The notes under the pieces are model-generated. The model made no database searches and had not been told where the DNA came from. It was given only the letters and a program-made list of their open reading frames with translations. Shown here in pieces: positions 24,628-31,124 of a stretch of DNA of 37,151 bases. The stretch's first letter is position 1; the number at the start of each line of letters is the position of its first letter. Source of the stretch: a virus; IMG/VR virus record IMGVR_UViG_3300021089_000012, positions 1-37,151 of that record. One strand, written 5' to 3'. The position numbers and the translations under genes are program-made.

Positions 24628-25196
24628 TGAATTGGTACTCCGCGTGTCCACATATTAAATGAGTACTTTGTTCCTGCTGTTACTTGAGTACTCCTATGCC
24701 ACATATCACAGCAGAATAATAAAGCATCTCCTGTATTTAGATTAAAAGGATCGTGCTTATATATTTCTGTTGCTCCCCCAGTAAATTTATTATTTAGTTT
24801 GATTACTACACTAATACGATAAGGTGCTCTTTTAGTGTATAAAGTTTCTATTTCTTCAAGATTATCTTTATGCCACCCTAAGTCTTCAGCAGGAGTAAGT
24901 TTATTTATATACTGTACTGTTTCATCTTGTAGTACAAAGTTATAACTATTTCTATTATACTCTTTAACTAATTCATGTATATCGCTGGGAACCTGTTTAC
25001 TATGTACTACTGCTCTGTTAGAAGTAGCGGGGTAGTTACGCGGCTGTTCTGCCGCTCCATGCGTACCTAGCTTATCGAAACTATAAGGTATAAATTTATC
25101 TTGATAAGCATTTATCAAGGAGTTACATTGGCTTACTGACCAAAAGTTTTTCTCCACGCCTATAACGTGAAATTTTTTTCCATGTTGTATTATCAT
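24624..25196 (-). CDS. 2OG-Fe(II) oxygenase (2)
   Basis: A 190-residue prolyl-4-hydroxylase-like oxygenase. The iron ligands are H109 and D111 in LGWHKDNLEE and H167 in CCDMWHRSTQ; a basic residue follows in TAGTKYSFNMW. The strand ISVVIKLNNKFTGGATEIY is the usual segment between them. It is directly upstream of the small basic gene and carbamoyltransferase, so it is a candidate to make the hydroxyl that the transferase uses. That functional link is inferred from neighbourhood. Confidence 0.88.
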   Translation of the reverse strand: MIIQHGKKFHVIGVEKNFWSVSQCNSLINAYQDKFIPYSFDKLGTHGAAEQPRNYPATSNRAVVHSKQVPSDIHELVKEYNRNSYNFVLQDETVQYINKLTPAEDLGWHKDNLEEIETLYTKRAPYRISVVIKLNNKFTGGATEIYKHDPFNLNTGDALLFCCDMWHRSTQVTAGTKYSFNMWTRGVPIQ

Positions 25197-25567
25197 CTAT
25201 CACTTACTCGTCTAGGAAAATCATCTAATATTTTACTATCTATATTAAAGCATTCCGTATGCCCACCAAATTTATGGGTTGGTTTAAACCTATCATTTAT
25301 ATACTTCTCATGTAGCTGTTGCTCCATGCAAAACACTTCATAAAGGGTGCTCTTCCATGTCCTTTGAATCCGTACATCATACCCTTTAAAGCCTCTAGCA
25401 CGTTTAATAACATGACGCCAGTCTTTACCTGCTGCCATGCCAACCTTAATACACTCTCGTTCAAATGTCTTTTTATTAACTAAAACGACGGCGTACAGAA
25501 CCCCGTCTCGTCCCCTTTCATTCGGGCGATTTTTAAAATAAGTTTCGTTATAGACACCTTTACTCAT
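25193..25567 (-). CDS. GIY-YIG-family protein (T5orf172/MUG113-like)
   Basis: A 124-residue protein. GVLYAVVLV supplies the first motif and IKVGMAAGKDWRHVIKRARG the second, with an arginine as in GIY-YIG nucleases. MEQQLHEKY carries the metal-binding glutamate and GGHTECFNI ends the domain. This matches the T5orf172/MUG113 version of the fold found in phages. The start at 25567 forms TAATG with the preceding small gene; a reading to 25621 is rejected. Probable DNA nuclease or nickase, perhaps a homing-type gene, lying between the two ligase subunits. Confidence 0.65.
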   Translation of the reverse strand: MSKGVYNETYFKNRPNERGRDGVLYAVVLVNKKTFERECIKVGMAAGKDWRHVIKRARGFKGYDVRIQRTWKSTLYEVFCMEQQLHEKYINDRFKPTHKFGGHTECFNIDSKILDDFPRRVSDR

Positions 25568-25743
25568 TAGTGTAAAGTAAGATTTAGTTCCTTGTATTCT
25601 TCTAATAAATCCTCGAACCATTCTTCGTCATTCTCAACCATTCCTCTAAATTCTTCAATTCCAACATAGCCATTCCCTTGTGGGATTTTAGATATATAAA
25701 CCTGATAAGCTTCGGCTAGTTGACTCTCTAAATATAATAACAT
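25567..25743 (-). CDS. Small acidic protein (58 aa)
   Basis: A 58-residue frame bridging ligase subunit A and the GIY-YIG gene, with TAATG junctions at both ends, which is strong positional evidence. It is helical and very acidic at the C-terminus (MVENDEEWFEDLLEEYKEL). No domain recognised. A small regulator, DNA mimic or inhibitor partner is possible from charge alone. Confidence 0.65.
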   Translation of the reverse strand: MLLYLESQLAEAYQVYISKIPQGNGYVGIEEFRGMVENDEEWFEDLLEEYKELNLTLH

Positions 25744-26693
25744 TATACTCGTCTCACAATGCGGGGTATAATTTCTCCGCTTCTAATAACCTCTACACTA
25801 CAACCGATCTCTAAATCTAACTGATTTATAAAACCTATGTTATGTAATGTAGCCCTAGAGATAGTAGCTCCCCCTATGTTAATAGGCTCGAGAATTGCAA
25901 CGGGAGCTACCACTCCACTTTTTCCTGTATTCCATACTACATCTAATAGTTTTGTAACTATCCCCTTTTCTCGAGTTTTAAGAGCGTAAGCTCCTCTAGG
26001 GTGATGCGCGGTGTAACCCATTTCTTGGAAATAGGAATATTTATCCACACGGAATACTGTGCCGTCTTGGGGAAAATGGTTGTAACTTCCGATAGAAATT
26101 ACGTTGAACCAGTTATCTAATAACTTCATATCTTCCAGCCAATACGCGCCTATGTATGGTTGAATCCCATACACTATGAACGTTAGGTCTCTCTTCTTAA
26201 ATTCTTCGGCATCTTTGAGGTTTAATGCTCCCGCCGCATAATTTCTCGCATTTTTTATTGATTTGGGGGCTACTATTTCTCCTGTGATTTGTCTCAATCC
26301 AGAGAATAATGACTTTCCAAATTCTAATGAGCGAGGTACGATATGCTTAATTTTATCACTTATTTCTAAACCTGCTTTTCCGTCCCCTCTCGTTAAGGCG
26401 TCATGAAAGATTCCATCTACATAACAAATAGACACAGCTGCGCCGTCCATCTTAGGTGTGGCTACTACTGCGTTGTTTCCATAATCGGGGGGTGTGCCTT
26501 CGTTGGCGAAGACTTTTTGAAGTGAGTACATTGGAAAAGGGTGGGCAAAACGGGAATCCGTTTCGTGCCCAATAGTAAGTTCTGCAAAAGTGTTTTCGCA
26601 TATCCTATCGTACACCTCATCTGGGATGATGGGAGTACCACGATAGTATTGATCGCGACATTTGCTTAAATACGTTTCCAAATCTCTATTCAT
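25743..26693 (-). CDS. ligA: NAD-dependent DNA ligase, adenylation subunit
   Basis: A 316-residue protein with the N-terminal half of LigA. A short Ia-like region (YYRGTPIIPDEVYDRI) is followed by the nucleotidyltransferase domain with the adenylated lysine in ATPKMDGAAVSI. ITGEIVAPK and RNYAAGALNL come next, and later VWNTGKSGVVAPVAILEPI. The OB fold then begins at ATISRATLHN and ends in GEIIPRIVRR. Zinc finger, HhH and BRCT are absent and encoded by 21357-22136. The A of the ATG is the predicted first transcribed base of promoter P4, so the mRNA would be leaderless. Confidence 0.93.
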   Translation of the reverse strand: MNRDLETYLSKCRDQYYRGTPIIPDEVYDRICENTFAELTIGHETDSRFAHPFPMYSLQKVFANEGTPPDYGNNAVVATPKMDGAAVSICYVDGIFHDALTRGDGKAGLEISDKIKHIVPRSLEFGKSLFSGLRQITGEIVAPKSIKNARNYAAGALNLKDAEEFKKRDLTFIVYGIQPYIGAYWLEDMKLLDNWFNVISIGSYNHFPQDGTVFRVDKYSYFQEMGYTAHHPRGAYALKTREKGIVTKLLDVVWNTGKSGVVAPVAILEPINIGGATISRATLHNIGFINQLDLEIGCSVEVIRSGEIIPRIVRRV

Positions 26694-26699
26694 GTATAT

Positions 26700-26728
26700 A
26701 TTATACTAGAAAATAGAGGTAATGTCAA
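26700..26728 (-). promoter_or_regulatory. Sigma70-type promoter P4
   Basis: TTGACA at 26723-26728, TATAAT at 26700-26705, spacer 17 ending in TAG, upstream flank AAAAATAATTC. The expected start of transcription, seven bases past the -10, is 26693, the first base of the ligase-subunit ATG. Confidence 0.9.
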
Positions 26729-26740
26729 GAATTATTTTTG

Positions 26741-27046
26741 CTAATCTAAATATATTTGGTCAAGTTTGTCTTTGAAATGGATTTCTAGAATGTCCTTGAC
26801 TTCAGTAAGAGAGAGGATTTCAACTAACCCATCGAAAAGGTTTCTGCTATTATCAAAGTCTAGAGGCAGCGAGACGCCTTCCCTGCTGGGCTTCCATTCT
26901 TCGTCAAAATCTAGGAAATACTTTCTGATGGAGAGATACTCTACATTTCTAAAGGTATTGATGGTTAGATAAACACGTTCGTGCTTCTCTTCGTTATAGT
27001 GTATTAGTTTTTCAAATACTGGGGGTGCTTCATGTATTTCTATCAT
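26741..27046 (-). CDS. PC4/p15-like single-stranded DNA-binding protein
   Basis: A 101-residue protein. Residues 24-78 follow the PC4 pattern: RVYLTINTFRNVEYLSIRKY, then a WKPSREGVSLPLDF segment corresponding to the P-T-x-K-G-I-S-L signature, then a helix LFDGLVEIL. PC4-fold proteins bind melted or single-stranded DNA as dimers and can affect transcription or replication. The second half is acidic and unfamiliar. It ends just upstream of promoter P4 and overlaps the preceding gene by 17 bases. Moderate confidence based on the signature alone. Confidence 0.65.
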   Translation of the reverse strand: MIEIHEAPPVFEKLIHYNEEKHERVYLTINTFRNVEYLSIRKYFLDFDEEWKPSREGVSLPLDFDNSRNLFDGLVEILSLTEVKDILEIHFKDKLDQIYLD

Positions 27047-27302
27047 TCTTCAAGATCGCTTGTAAAGGAATAATAGAAGTAACGTGTTCAGGCTGAAGTA
27101 GTCTATACGAATCTGTGTCCCAGCAAAATAGTAAAACCTGCTTGTCAGTAGGTCTTGCTCTATTTCTCTTTGACTGAATATACTTATTATCGAAATCTAG
27201 TGTACAGACGTTATACTTTAATCTACGACTGTTCTGACTCCTATAAGTAATTATTGCATCACCGCATTTTTCCACCTGAGTGATAAATTCGTCCTTTCTC
27301 AT
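27030..27302 (-). CDS. Unknown small protein (90 aa)
   Basis: A 90-residue protein with a basic centre (KYIQSKRNRARPTDKQVLLF) and a C-terminal beta-like part (SYRLLQPEHVTSIIPLQAIL). I do not recognise it. The start at 27302 is preceded by AAGGAACCT and comes after the terminator at 27384-27413, so it needs read-through or an unseen promoter. It overlaps the PC4-like gene. Confidence 0.6.
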   Translation of the reverse strand: MRKDEFITQVEKCGDAIITYRSQNSRRLKYNVCTLDFDNKYIQSKRNRARPTDKQVLLFCWDTDSYRLLQPEHVTSIIPLQAILKNDRNT

Positions 27303-27383
27303 TAGGTTCCTTGTGGGTTAGTACTTAGTTGTTACCGTCCCAAACAATGGTATCCTTAAAAAAGAGGTGGTTTCAATAGATGC

Positions 27384-27413
27384 AAAAATACGCAGAGGAT
27401 ATTGCTATCCTCT
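27384..27413 (-). terminator. Rho-independent terminator after the D5-repeat paralogue
   Basis: On the minus strand AGAGGATA, loop GCAA and TATCCTCT make an 8-bp stem with a GNRA tetraloop, followed after GCG by TATTTTT at 27384-27390. It lies 16 bases after the stop of the 27429-27830 gene. It is the only hairpin in the window with a clear U-run. Confidence 0.8.
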
Positions 27414-27428
27414 ACGATTTAGGGGTAG

Positions 27429-27830
27429 TTAATTGTTCATCGAGTTAAGTATCTCTGCAAAATAGTTAGCTGCTTTCCCCGTCAGCTTACTGATTATTGC
27501 TGCATCTGGCTCTTTGCCTATGTCTTGGATTGCATTGGTTAAAGTTGCCTGTGCATCCGCTACAGATACACGACCACCACCAGTTGATCCATTACTAGAT
27601 GCGCGCGTTGCAGGAGTCTTCTTAACATATACACCAGCTCTGGTTAAGATCATTCTTACACCATTTGGGCTCTCGCCTAATTCGGAAGCAATGTCTTTAA
27701 CGATTTCCATACTGTTTTCAGGAGTAGGATCTTCAGAGGTATATTTATTGATGGCTTGTTGTTTTTTATCTTCTTCCCAAGGCATTCGTTTTCTCCGTTG
27801 TTGTTGTTGAAAGTAAAATCTGTCGCTCAT
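27429..27830 (-). CDS. Single-repeat HTH paralogue of the D5-like protein
   Basis: A 133-residue protein. Residues 42-72 (MEIVKDIASELGESPNGVRM then ILTRAGVYVKK) match the fourth repeat of the D5-like protein at 20633-21355 in order and spacing (EEIADQIGKTVRGVK, then MLTRRGLV). A serine/glycine linker and a helical C-terminus (ATLTNAIQDIGKEPDAAI) follow. It has its own promoter (P5) and its own terminator, so it can be made as a monocistronic message, as expected of a highly expressed DNA-binding protein. Paralogy is seen; function is inferred. Confidence 0.7.
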   Translation of the reverse strand: MSDRFYFQQQQRRKRMPWEEDKKQQAINKYTSEDPTPENSMEIVKDIASELGESPNGVRMILTRAGVYVKKTPATRASSNGSTGGGRVSVADAQATLTNAIQDIGKEPDAAIISKLTGKAANYFAEILNSMNN

Positions 27831-27851
27831 GATTTTTCCATTTATAAGTAT

Positions 27852-27880
27852 ATTATACTAGGAATCGAGGGCGATGTCAA
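27852..27880 (-). promoter_or_regulatory. Sigma70-type promoter P5
   Basis: TTGACA at 27875-27880, TATAAT at 27852-27857, spacer 17 ending in TAG, upstream flank AAAAAATAGTTC. The predicted start is 27845, giving a 15-base leader with GGAAAA before the ATG at 27830. With the terminator at 27384 it forms a one-gene unit. Confidence 0.92.
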
Positions 27881-27890
27881 GAACTATTTT

Positions 27891-28250
27891 TTAATATGTG
27901 TACCCGTAGGTGTTAAGGTCTGGTCTTATTAACCTGGCAGTTAGCATTAAACTCTTATTTGTAAACCACCTTCTGTAGTCGTCTGAGATAGTTTGTTCTA
28001 TCAAAATCGAACTATTTTTAGGTTCATCAATAGAGAGAGCTATGAGGTCTTGTTCCCAGTTTTCTAATGAGATAACTACTTCACACTTTTCATAAAGAAC
28101 TGCTTGACTCTGAATCTTGTTCTTGGCTACCCAATTATCAAAGCCTACGTAATCCCAATCATCTCTATACAAAGAGATGAGTCTTTCGTATGGATTACGA
28201 ACTACAGCTATAGTGCCTTTATCGTATTCCAGAAACAAACTCTGATTCAT
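27891..28250 (-). CDS. Truncated sulfotransferase-like protein
   Basis: A 119-residue protein. VVRNPYERLISLYRDDWDYV has the R-x-P-x-x-R-L-x-S-x-Y segment that binds the 3'-phosphate of PAPS in Sulfotransfer_2 enzymes, but the 5'-phosphosulfate loop, intact in the enzyme at 11549-12154, is missing. The N-terminus starts just 20 residues before the motif, so the missing part is not merely mis-annotated: the preceding frame is a different small gene (28219-28389), whose end carries the GGAG. It may be a degenerate or repurposed relative. Confidence 0.6.
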   Translation of the reverse strand: MNQSLFLEYDKGTIAVVRNPYERLISLYRDDWDYVGFDNWVAKNKIQSQAVLYEKCEVVISLENWEQDLIALSIDEPKNSSILIEQTISDDYRRWFTNKSLMLTARLIRPDLNTYGYTY

Positions 28251-28389
28251 TCTCTAACTCCTTTCCTAGTGCTTTAACGTCCTCTACCTTATGCTTTAGT
28301 TGGGAATCTTCAGTATTTAATGAATCAAGTTTTTCTAGCAATACAACAAGTTTTGCACTACACTGGGCTATTGTGTGTATGTCTGGCAT
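28219..28389 (-). CDS. Small helical protein (56 aa)
   Basis: A 56-residue frame starting at 28389 with AAGGAAG upstream and ending 31 bases inside the sulfotransferase-like gene. It is likely coiled coil (AKLVVLLEKLDSLNTEDSQL then KHKVEDVKALGKELE). No domain recognised. The frame explains the otherwise empty stretch between 28250 and 28410. Confidence 0.55.
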   Translation of the reverse strand: MPDIHTIAQCSAKLVVLLEKLDSLNTEDSQLKHKVEDVKALGKELENESEFVSGIR

Positions 28390-28409
28390 ATCTTCCTTAC
28401 TTAACTGGA

Positions 28410-28622
28410 CTATAAGTCCACATATTTATCTAATACGAGTAGCTTGTCTTCTGCTTCTGCAATTTTTTCTATCTGAGTATCAATCGCAGCAATAACTTCG
28501 GGGTGTTCCCCTATACCTGCTGGATTATCTAAATAAACATGCAGATTGGCGTCAGCTTCTGCTATCTCGCCTTTGTACTTCATTTCTAAAGCAGTTTTAA
28601 TCTTTTGTCTCATCATCGTCAC
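28410..28622 (-). CDS. Small helical protein (70 aa)
   Basis: A 70-residue mainly helical protein, start at 28622 or the third or fourth codon (MTMMRQKIKTALEMKYKGE). It contains LDNPAGIGEHPEVIAAIDTQ and a helical tail. It overlaps the membrane-protein gene upstream by 26 bases. Small phage proteins with a PAGIGEHP-like segment are frequent in T4-like marine phages to my knowledge; function unknown. Confidence 0.65.
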   Translation of the reverse strand: MTMMRQKIKTALEMKYKGEIAEADANLHVYLDNPAGIGEHPEVIAAIDTQIEKIAEAEDKLLVLDKYVDL

Positions 28623-28875
28623 CTATTAAATTTCGGACATAATTATATATAAAAGCTATCCTATACTTTTCTATTAAGGCTGCCCACAATAATAGAGGTA
28701 CAGTAACAAAAGCCATTATACTGAATAAAAAGAAAGTTGCTACTTTCCAACGGTAAATTACATGGTCAGGGTTGGCTTCGCCTATTATGCGAATACTTGG
28801 CACATAAATTTGCCAAATAATAAAAATCCAACTACTTAACCACAGGGGTAGAACCCAATCAAATAGATACTCCAT
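28597..28875 (-). CDS. Two-span membrane protein (92 aa)
   Basis: A 92-residue protein with two hydrophobic segments (FDWVLPLWLSSWIFIIWQIY, and ATFFLFSIMAFVTVPLLLWA), a charged loop between them (GEANPDHVIYRWK) and an acidic end (GDDDETKD). It overlaps the HTH gene by 17 bases. Function unknown; a holin-like role cannot be excluded, but its position within a regulatory block argues against it. Confidence 0.75.
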   Translation of the reverse strand: MEYLFDWVLPLWLSSWIFIIWQIYVPSIRIIGEANPDHVIYRWKVATFFLFSIMAFVTVPLLLWAALIEKYRIAFIYNYVRNLIGDDDETKD

Positions 28876-29584
28876 ATTGCTCCAAATGCTTTAGACTTCC
28901 TAAATCGTAAGCCAAAGCAAAGGAGTGATATCCTACCTTGCTACCATCGAGCCAAGGGAAGTAGCTTTTGTCCATGACGTCTTGAGATACTGGGTCATAC
29001 ACATAAAGTGCATATCCCTTTGCCCCATACTTTTCCTCAAAATTTATAACAGGTTTCATATAGCCTGGCATTGAGTTCATGTATTCTACTGTATTTTCCC
29101 TTATGATTTTGGCAATCTTGTTATCCTTTACAGACCATACAAGTTCACCATTATCAAACTCGTCCCTAACACATTGTTCTGGAAGCAATTGATATCTATG
29201 TCTATAACACTTAGAGTGTTCTTCTTTTGATAGTTTCTCAGGAATACCTACTCTCTGAATTATTGCCTTGACAAATGCGTTAGAACGATAAGTTCTGGTG
29301 GCTATTTCGGAGATATTTTCTCCATCTAAATAGTACTCTATCACGGTTTTTATTTCGTCTCGAGTTGCACCTTTACCTCTATTTTGGTTCTTACGTTTTT
29401 CTTTATAAGCCCAAACTTCATTCTGCTCATCTATGATTTTCTGAAGTCTGGTCGTGTTATACCTTATATTCAGAATTTCGCAGGCTTCTTTCTTTGTGAT
29501 TGGCTTATCCGCATCAAGCAGACTAATAACCTTGAGGATATTTACATCCGTAAGCTTTTCATGATCTTTGCTTCTTAGTGCCAA
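28859..29584 (-). CDS. HTH DNA-binding protein
   Basis: A 241-residue protein. The N-terminal half has two helix-turn-helix-like stretches: KPITKKEACEILNIRYNTTR near residues 28-48, and an ENISEIATRTYRSNAFVKAI segment near 90-110, the second resembling resolvase-type HTH units. The C-terminal half is beta-rich with aromatics (YALYVYDPVSQDVMDKSYF). The start is TTG at 29584 with GGAG eight bases upstream, overlapping the DUF3310-like gene. Probable transcriptional regulator; target unknown. Confidence 0.65.
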   Translation of the reverse strand: MALRSKDHEKLTDVNILKVISLLDADKPITKKEACEILNIRYNTTRLQKIIDEQNEVWAYKEKRKNQNRGKGATRDEIKTVIEYYLDGENISEIATRTYRSNAFVKAIIQRVGIPEKLSKEEHSKCYRHRYQLLPEQCVRDEFDNGELVWSVKDNKIAKIIRENTVEYMNSMPGYMKPVINFEEKYGAKGYALYVYDPVSQDVMDKSYFPWLDGSKVGYHSFALAYDLGSLKHLEQYGVSI

Positions 29585-29892
29585 TCGAAGTCTCCATCAT
29601 CAGGGAGTTTTGTTCCTAGTAACATGATAGCATAGTGGATAATTTTTAGTAAATCAGTTTCATCATGCCCATTCTTTTTTCCGTAACGCTGGGCATACTT
29701 AAGTATGTTTCCCATACAAAAGCCTTCTCCATGTCCTGTATCGAATATAAACTCTGTTGCTTGAATCTTCCCTTGTGCATAGTGTTTTCCATAAGTTTCT
29801 TCTATGTACTTCCATGCTGTATTAAGAGCTTCTTCTTCATTAAACTTATAGTCTATATCTCTGTACTCGTGGTTTTTTACGTCATTGTCCAT
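29575..29892 (-). CDS. DUF3310-like small phage protein
   Basis: A 105-residue protein. The C-terminal part, EGFCMGNILKYAQRYGKKNG followed by a helix LLKIIHYAIMLL, matches the DUF3310 pattern (GN-x-x-KY-x-x-RY-x-x-K-x-G), common in phages and sometimes called nucleotide-kinase-like though without a P-loop. The start at 29892 forms TAATG with the oxygenase stop; the ATG at 29907 is rejected. Function unknown. Confidence 0.75.
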   Translation of the reverse strand: MDNDVKNHEYRDIDYKFNEEEALNTAWKYIEETYGKHYAQGKIQATEFIFDTGHGEGFCMGNILKYAQRYGKKNGHDETDLLKIIHYAIMLLGTKLPDDGDFDWH

Positions 29893-30518
29893 TATTCTGT
29901 TTCCCAAAATGCTATTTGTGTTAATCTTCCTGTTGTTTTATTGTTTCCGAAACTAGCGTTAGTGGGAGCGTGAAAATTATAAGCATCATAGATTATACAT
30001 CTATTATATTTATTTTCAACTGTTATGTGAGGTCTCCATGTATCTGTTACACGCTTCGACTCTAGGACATTTCCGTAAAACGATGGACCTTTGATCAATC
30101 TATCATTTTCATACTGTCTTTTTGTGCCTGTTCGTATATGTTCCATTAGAACTGTTCCACTATTCTCAGGAGGATTAGGAGTAAGATAAATAACTGCTGC
30201 CCAAAGGGCGGTTGCGCCAGGCTCACCTAAGTTTAATGTGTGATCTCCGTGTACCCAGTTAAATGAATGTTTATGTTCATACCCTAAATTAAAAGCACCA
30301 TTACTGGTGTTGTTTTTAAAGGCGACTATCTTTCTGCCTAGTATGCTTTTAAACCTATTACGAAGGTATATCATATTAAGCCAGCTTGGATTATTACAGC
30401 GAATACCTGTGTGGTGACGTATGCCTTTCTCGTCTACCCCATCTATAAAGTCAAGTTCCAGTGCTTTTTCTCGAATTGCGTCTGGATTAGGGTAGAAGTC
30501 ATCTACTATGTAGATCAC
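29892..30518 (-). CDS. DUF6445-like 2OG-Fe(II) oxygenase (3)
   Basis: A 208-residue oxygenase-fold protein. H90 and D92 in FNWVHGDHTLN, then LWAAVIYLTPNPPENSGTVL, H183 in DAYNFHAPTNASFG and R198 in TTGRLTQIAFW match the phage DUF6445 pattern of 2OG-Fe(II) enzymes. The start is GTG at 30518 in a TAGTG junction with the coiled-coil gene. Substrate unknown. Confidence 0.8.
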   Translation of the reverse strand: MIYIVDDFYPNPDAIREKALELDFIDGVDEKGIRHHTGIRCNNPSWLNMIYLRNRFKSILGRKIVAFKNNTSNGAFNLGYEHKHSFNWVHGDHTLNLGEPGATALWAAVIYLTPNPPENSGTVLMEHIRTGTKRQYENDRLIKGPSFYGNVLESKRVTDTWRPHITVENKYNRCIIYDAYNFHAPTNASFGNNKTTGRLTQIAFWETE

Positions 30519-30724
30519 TAGTCTAACTCATCGAGTACGTCCAGCCCACCTTCTATCTTTGCAAGATATTCCTTGGTCCGCGCTAGTTTTCCTTCAAGTA
30601 CAGTTATCTGCTCTTCAGCTTCTTTCTGTTGCTTTTGAAGGTTTATTCGTAGCATTGTTCGTTGTGTCATAGTTTGTATGTTCATATCATCTAGTATGCC
30701 AATTAGTTCAGCTTTCTTCGCCAT
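30518..30724 (-). CDS. Small coiled-coil protein (68 aa)
   Basis: A 68-residue protein whose centre is a heptad-rich helix (TMLRINLQKQQKEAEEQITV to EGKLARTKEYLAKIE). The start at 30724 has GGGAG upstream in the preceding gene. It overlaps genes on both sides. Function unknown. Confidence 0.7.
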   Translation of the reverse strand: MAKKAELIGILDDMNIQTMTQRTMLRINLQKQQKEAEEQITVLEGKLARTKEYLAKIEGGLDVLDELD

Positions 30725-30944
30725 GTCTGCTCCCGTGCTCCCGCCATGCCCTAAGTACAGTTGAAATTCCGTTTTTCTTAATCATTCTCAACTGTCTACG
30801 CTGACCAAAGTCTAGCCTAGCTTTCTCAAACCAAGCGTTTTTGCGTTCATCATCCCAATCAGGTGGAAAACATACTCTCATACCATCGAGTTCATATGCT
30901 CTAATACCCGTTTGGGGATCTTCAATTAAATTATTTTTATCCAT
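30708..30944 (-). CDS. Unknown small protein (78 aa)
   Basis: A 78-residue protein. It starts with an acidic/hydrophobic part (GIRAYELDGMRVCFPPDWDD) and ends basic (GQRRQLRMIKKNGISTVLRA). I do not recognise it. AAAGG precedes the ATG closely. It is the first gene of ordinary size after the promoter P6 leader region. Confidence 0.65.
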   Translation of the reverse strand: MDKNNLIEDPQTGIRAYELDGMRVCFPPDWDDERKNAWFEKARLDFGQRRQLRMIKKNGISTVLRAWREHGSRHGEES

Positions 30945-31124
30945 ATCCTTTTTCTAAAAAAGGGTTAGTCCCCTTCCTGTATACAGGCAGTTACTGTGTC
31001 TAAAGTAGCTCCCCATTTATTTTTTGCGTTCCGCCTTAATTACTAGCTATGCGTTCAGGACGCTTTGCTTTTCATATTTTGGGTTGCGTATCTAAAGAGT
31101 TAGTTCACTTCTATAGGGGACTCC
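30945..31124 (-). other. 180-nt apparently non-coding, structured stretch
   Basis: No convincing gene here in a genome where genes otherwise overlap. On the minus strand 8-base arms at 31115-31122 and 30967-30974 are perfectly complementary (AGTCCCCT with AGGGGACT). Inside are a GCGT/ACGC mini-hairpin and the palindrome CCTGTATACAGG (30976-30987). At the end, AAGGG, a GACTAA loop and CCCTT precede TTTT, a weak terminator-like element. It follows the small gene at 31125-31271 in the P6 transcript. It may be a structured leader, a small RNA or a regulatory site. Confidence 0.4.
30976..30987. repeat. 12-bp perfect palindrome
   Basis: CCTGTATACAGG reads the same on both strands. It lies 32 bases upstream of the start of the 30708-30944 gene. 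It may be an operator for a dimeric regulator or part of the local RNA structure. Confidence 0.4.

Noticed and set aside
27827-27841. A four-codon frame (ATG GAA AAA TCA TGA) at the 5' end of the P5 transcript, overlapping the next ATG
   Set aside because: Too short to be distinguished from chance; no pause or attenuator structure follows. It is probably just the leader of the D5-repeat paralogue.
28597-28875. This two-span protein as the phage holin
   Set aside because: It sits in a regulatory/small-protein block behind P6, has a charged loop and long acidic tail, and lacks any link to lysis genes; the 31334-31711 protein is a better candidate.
30976-30987. CCTGTATACAGG as a LexA (SOS) box
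   Set aside because: The LexA box needs CTGT and ACAG separated by eight bases; here only two bases separate them. Kept only as an unassigned palindrome.
30948-31010. A 20-codon frame in the 30945-31124 gap
   Set aside because: Poor ribosome-binding site, no domain, and it runs through the hairpin/terminator-like elements; I cannot separate it from chance.
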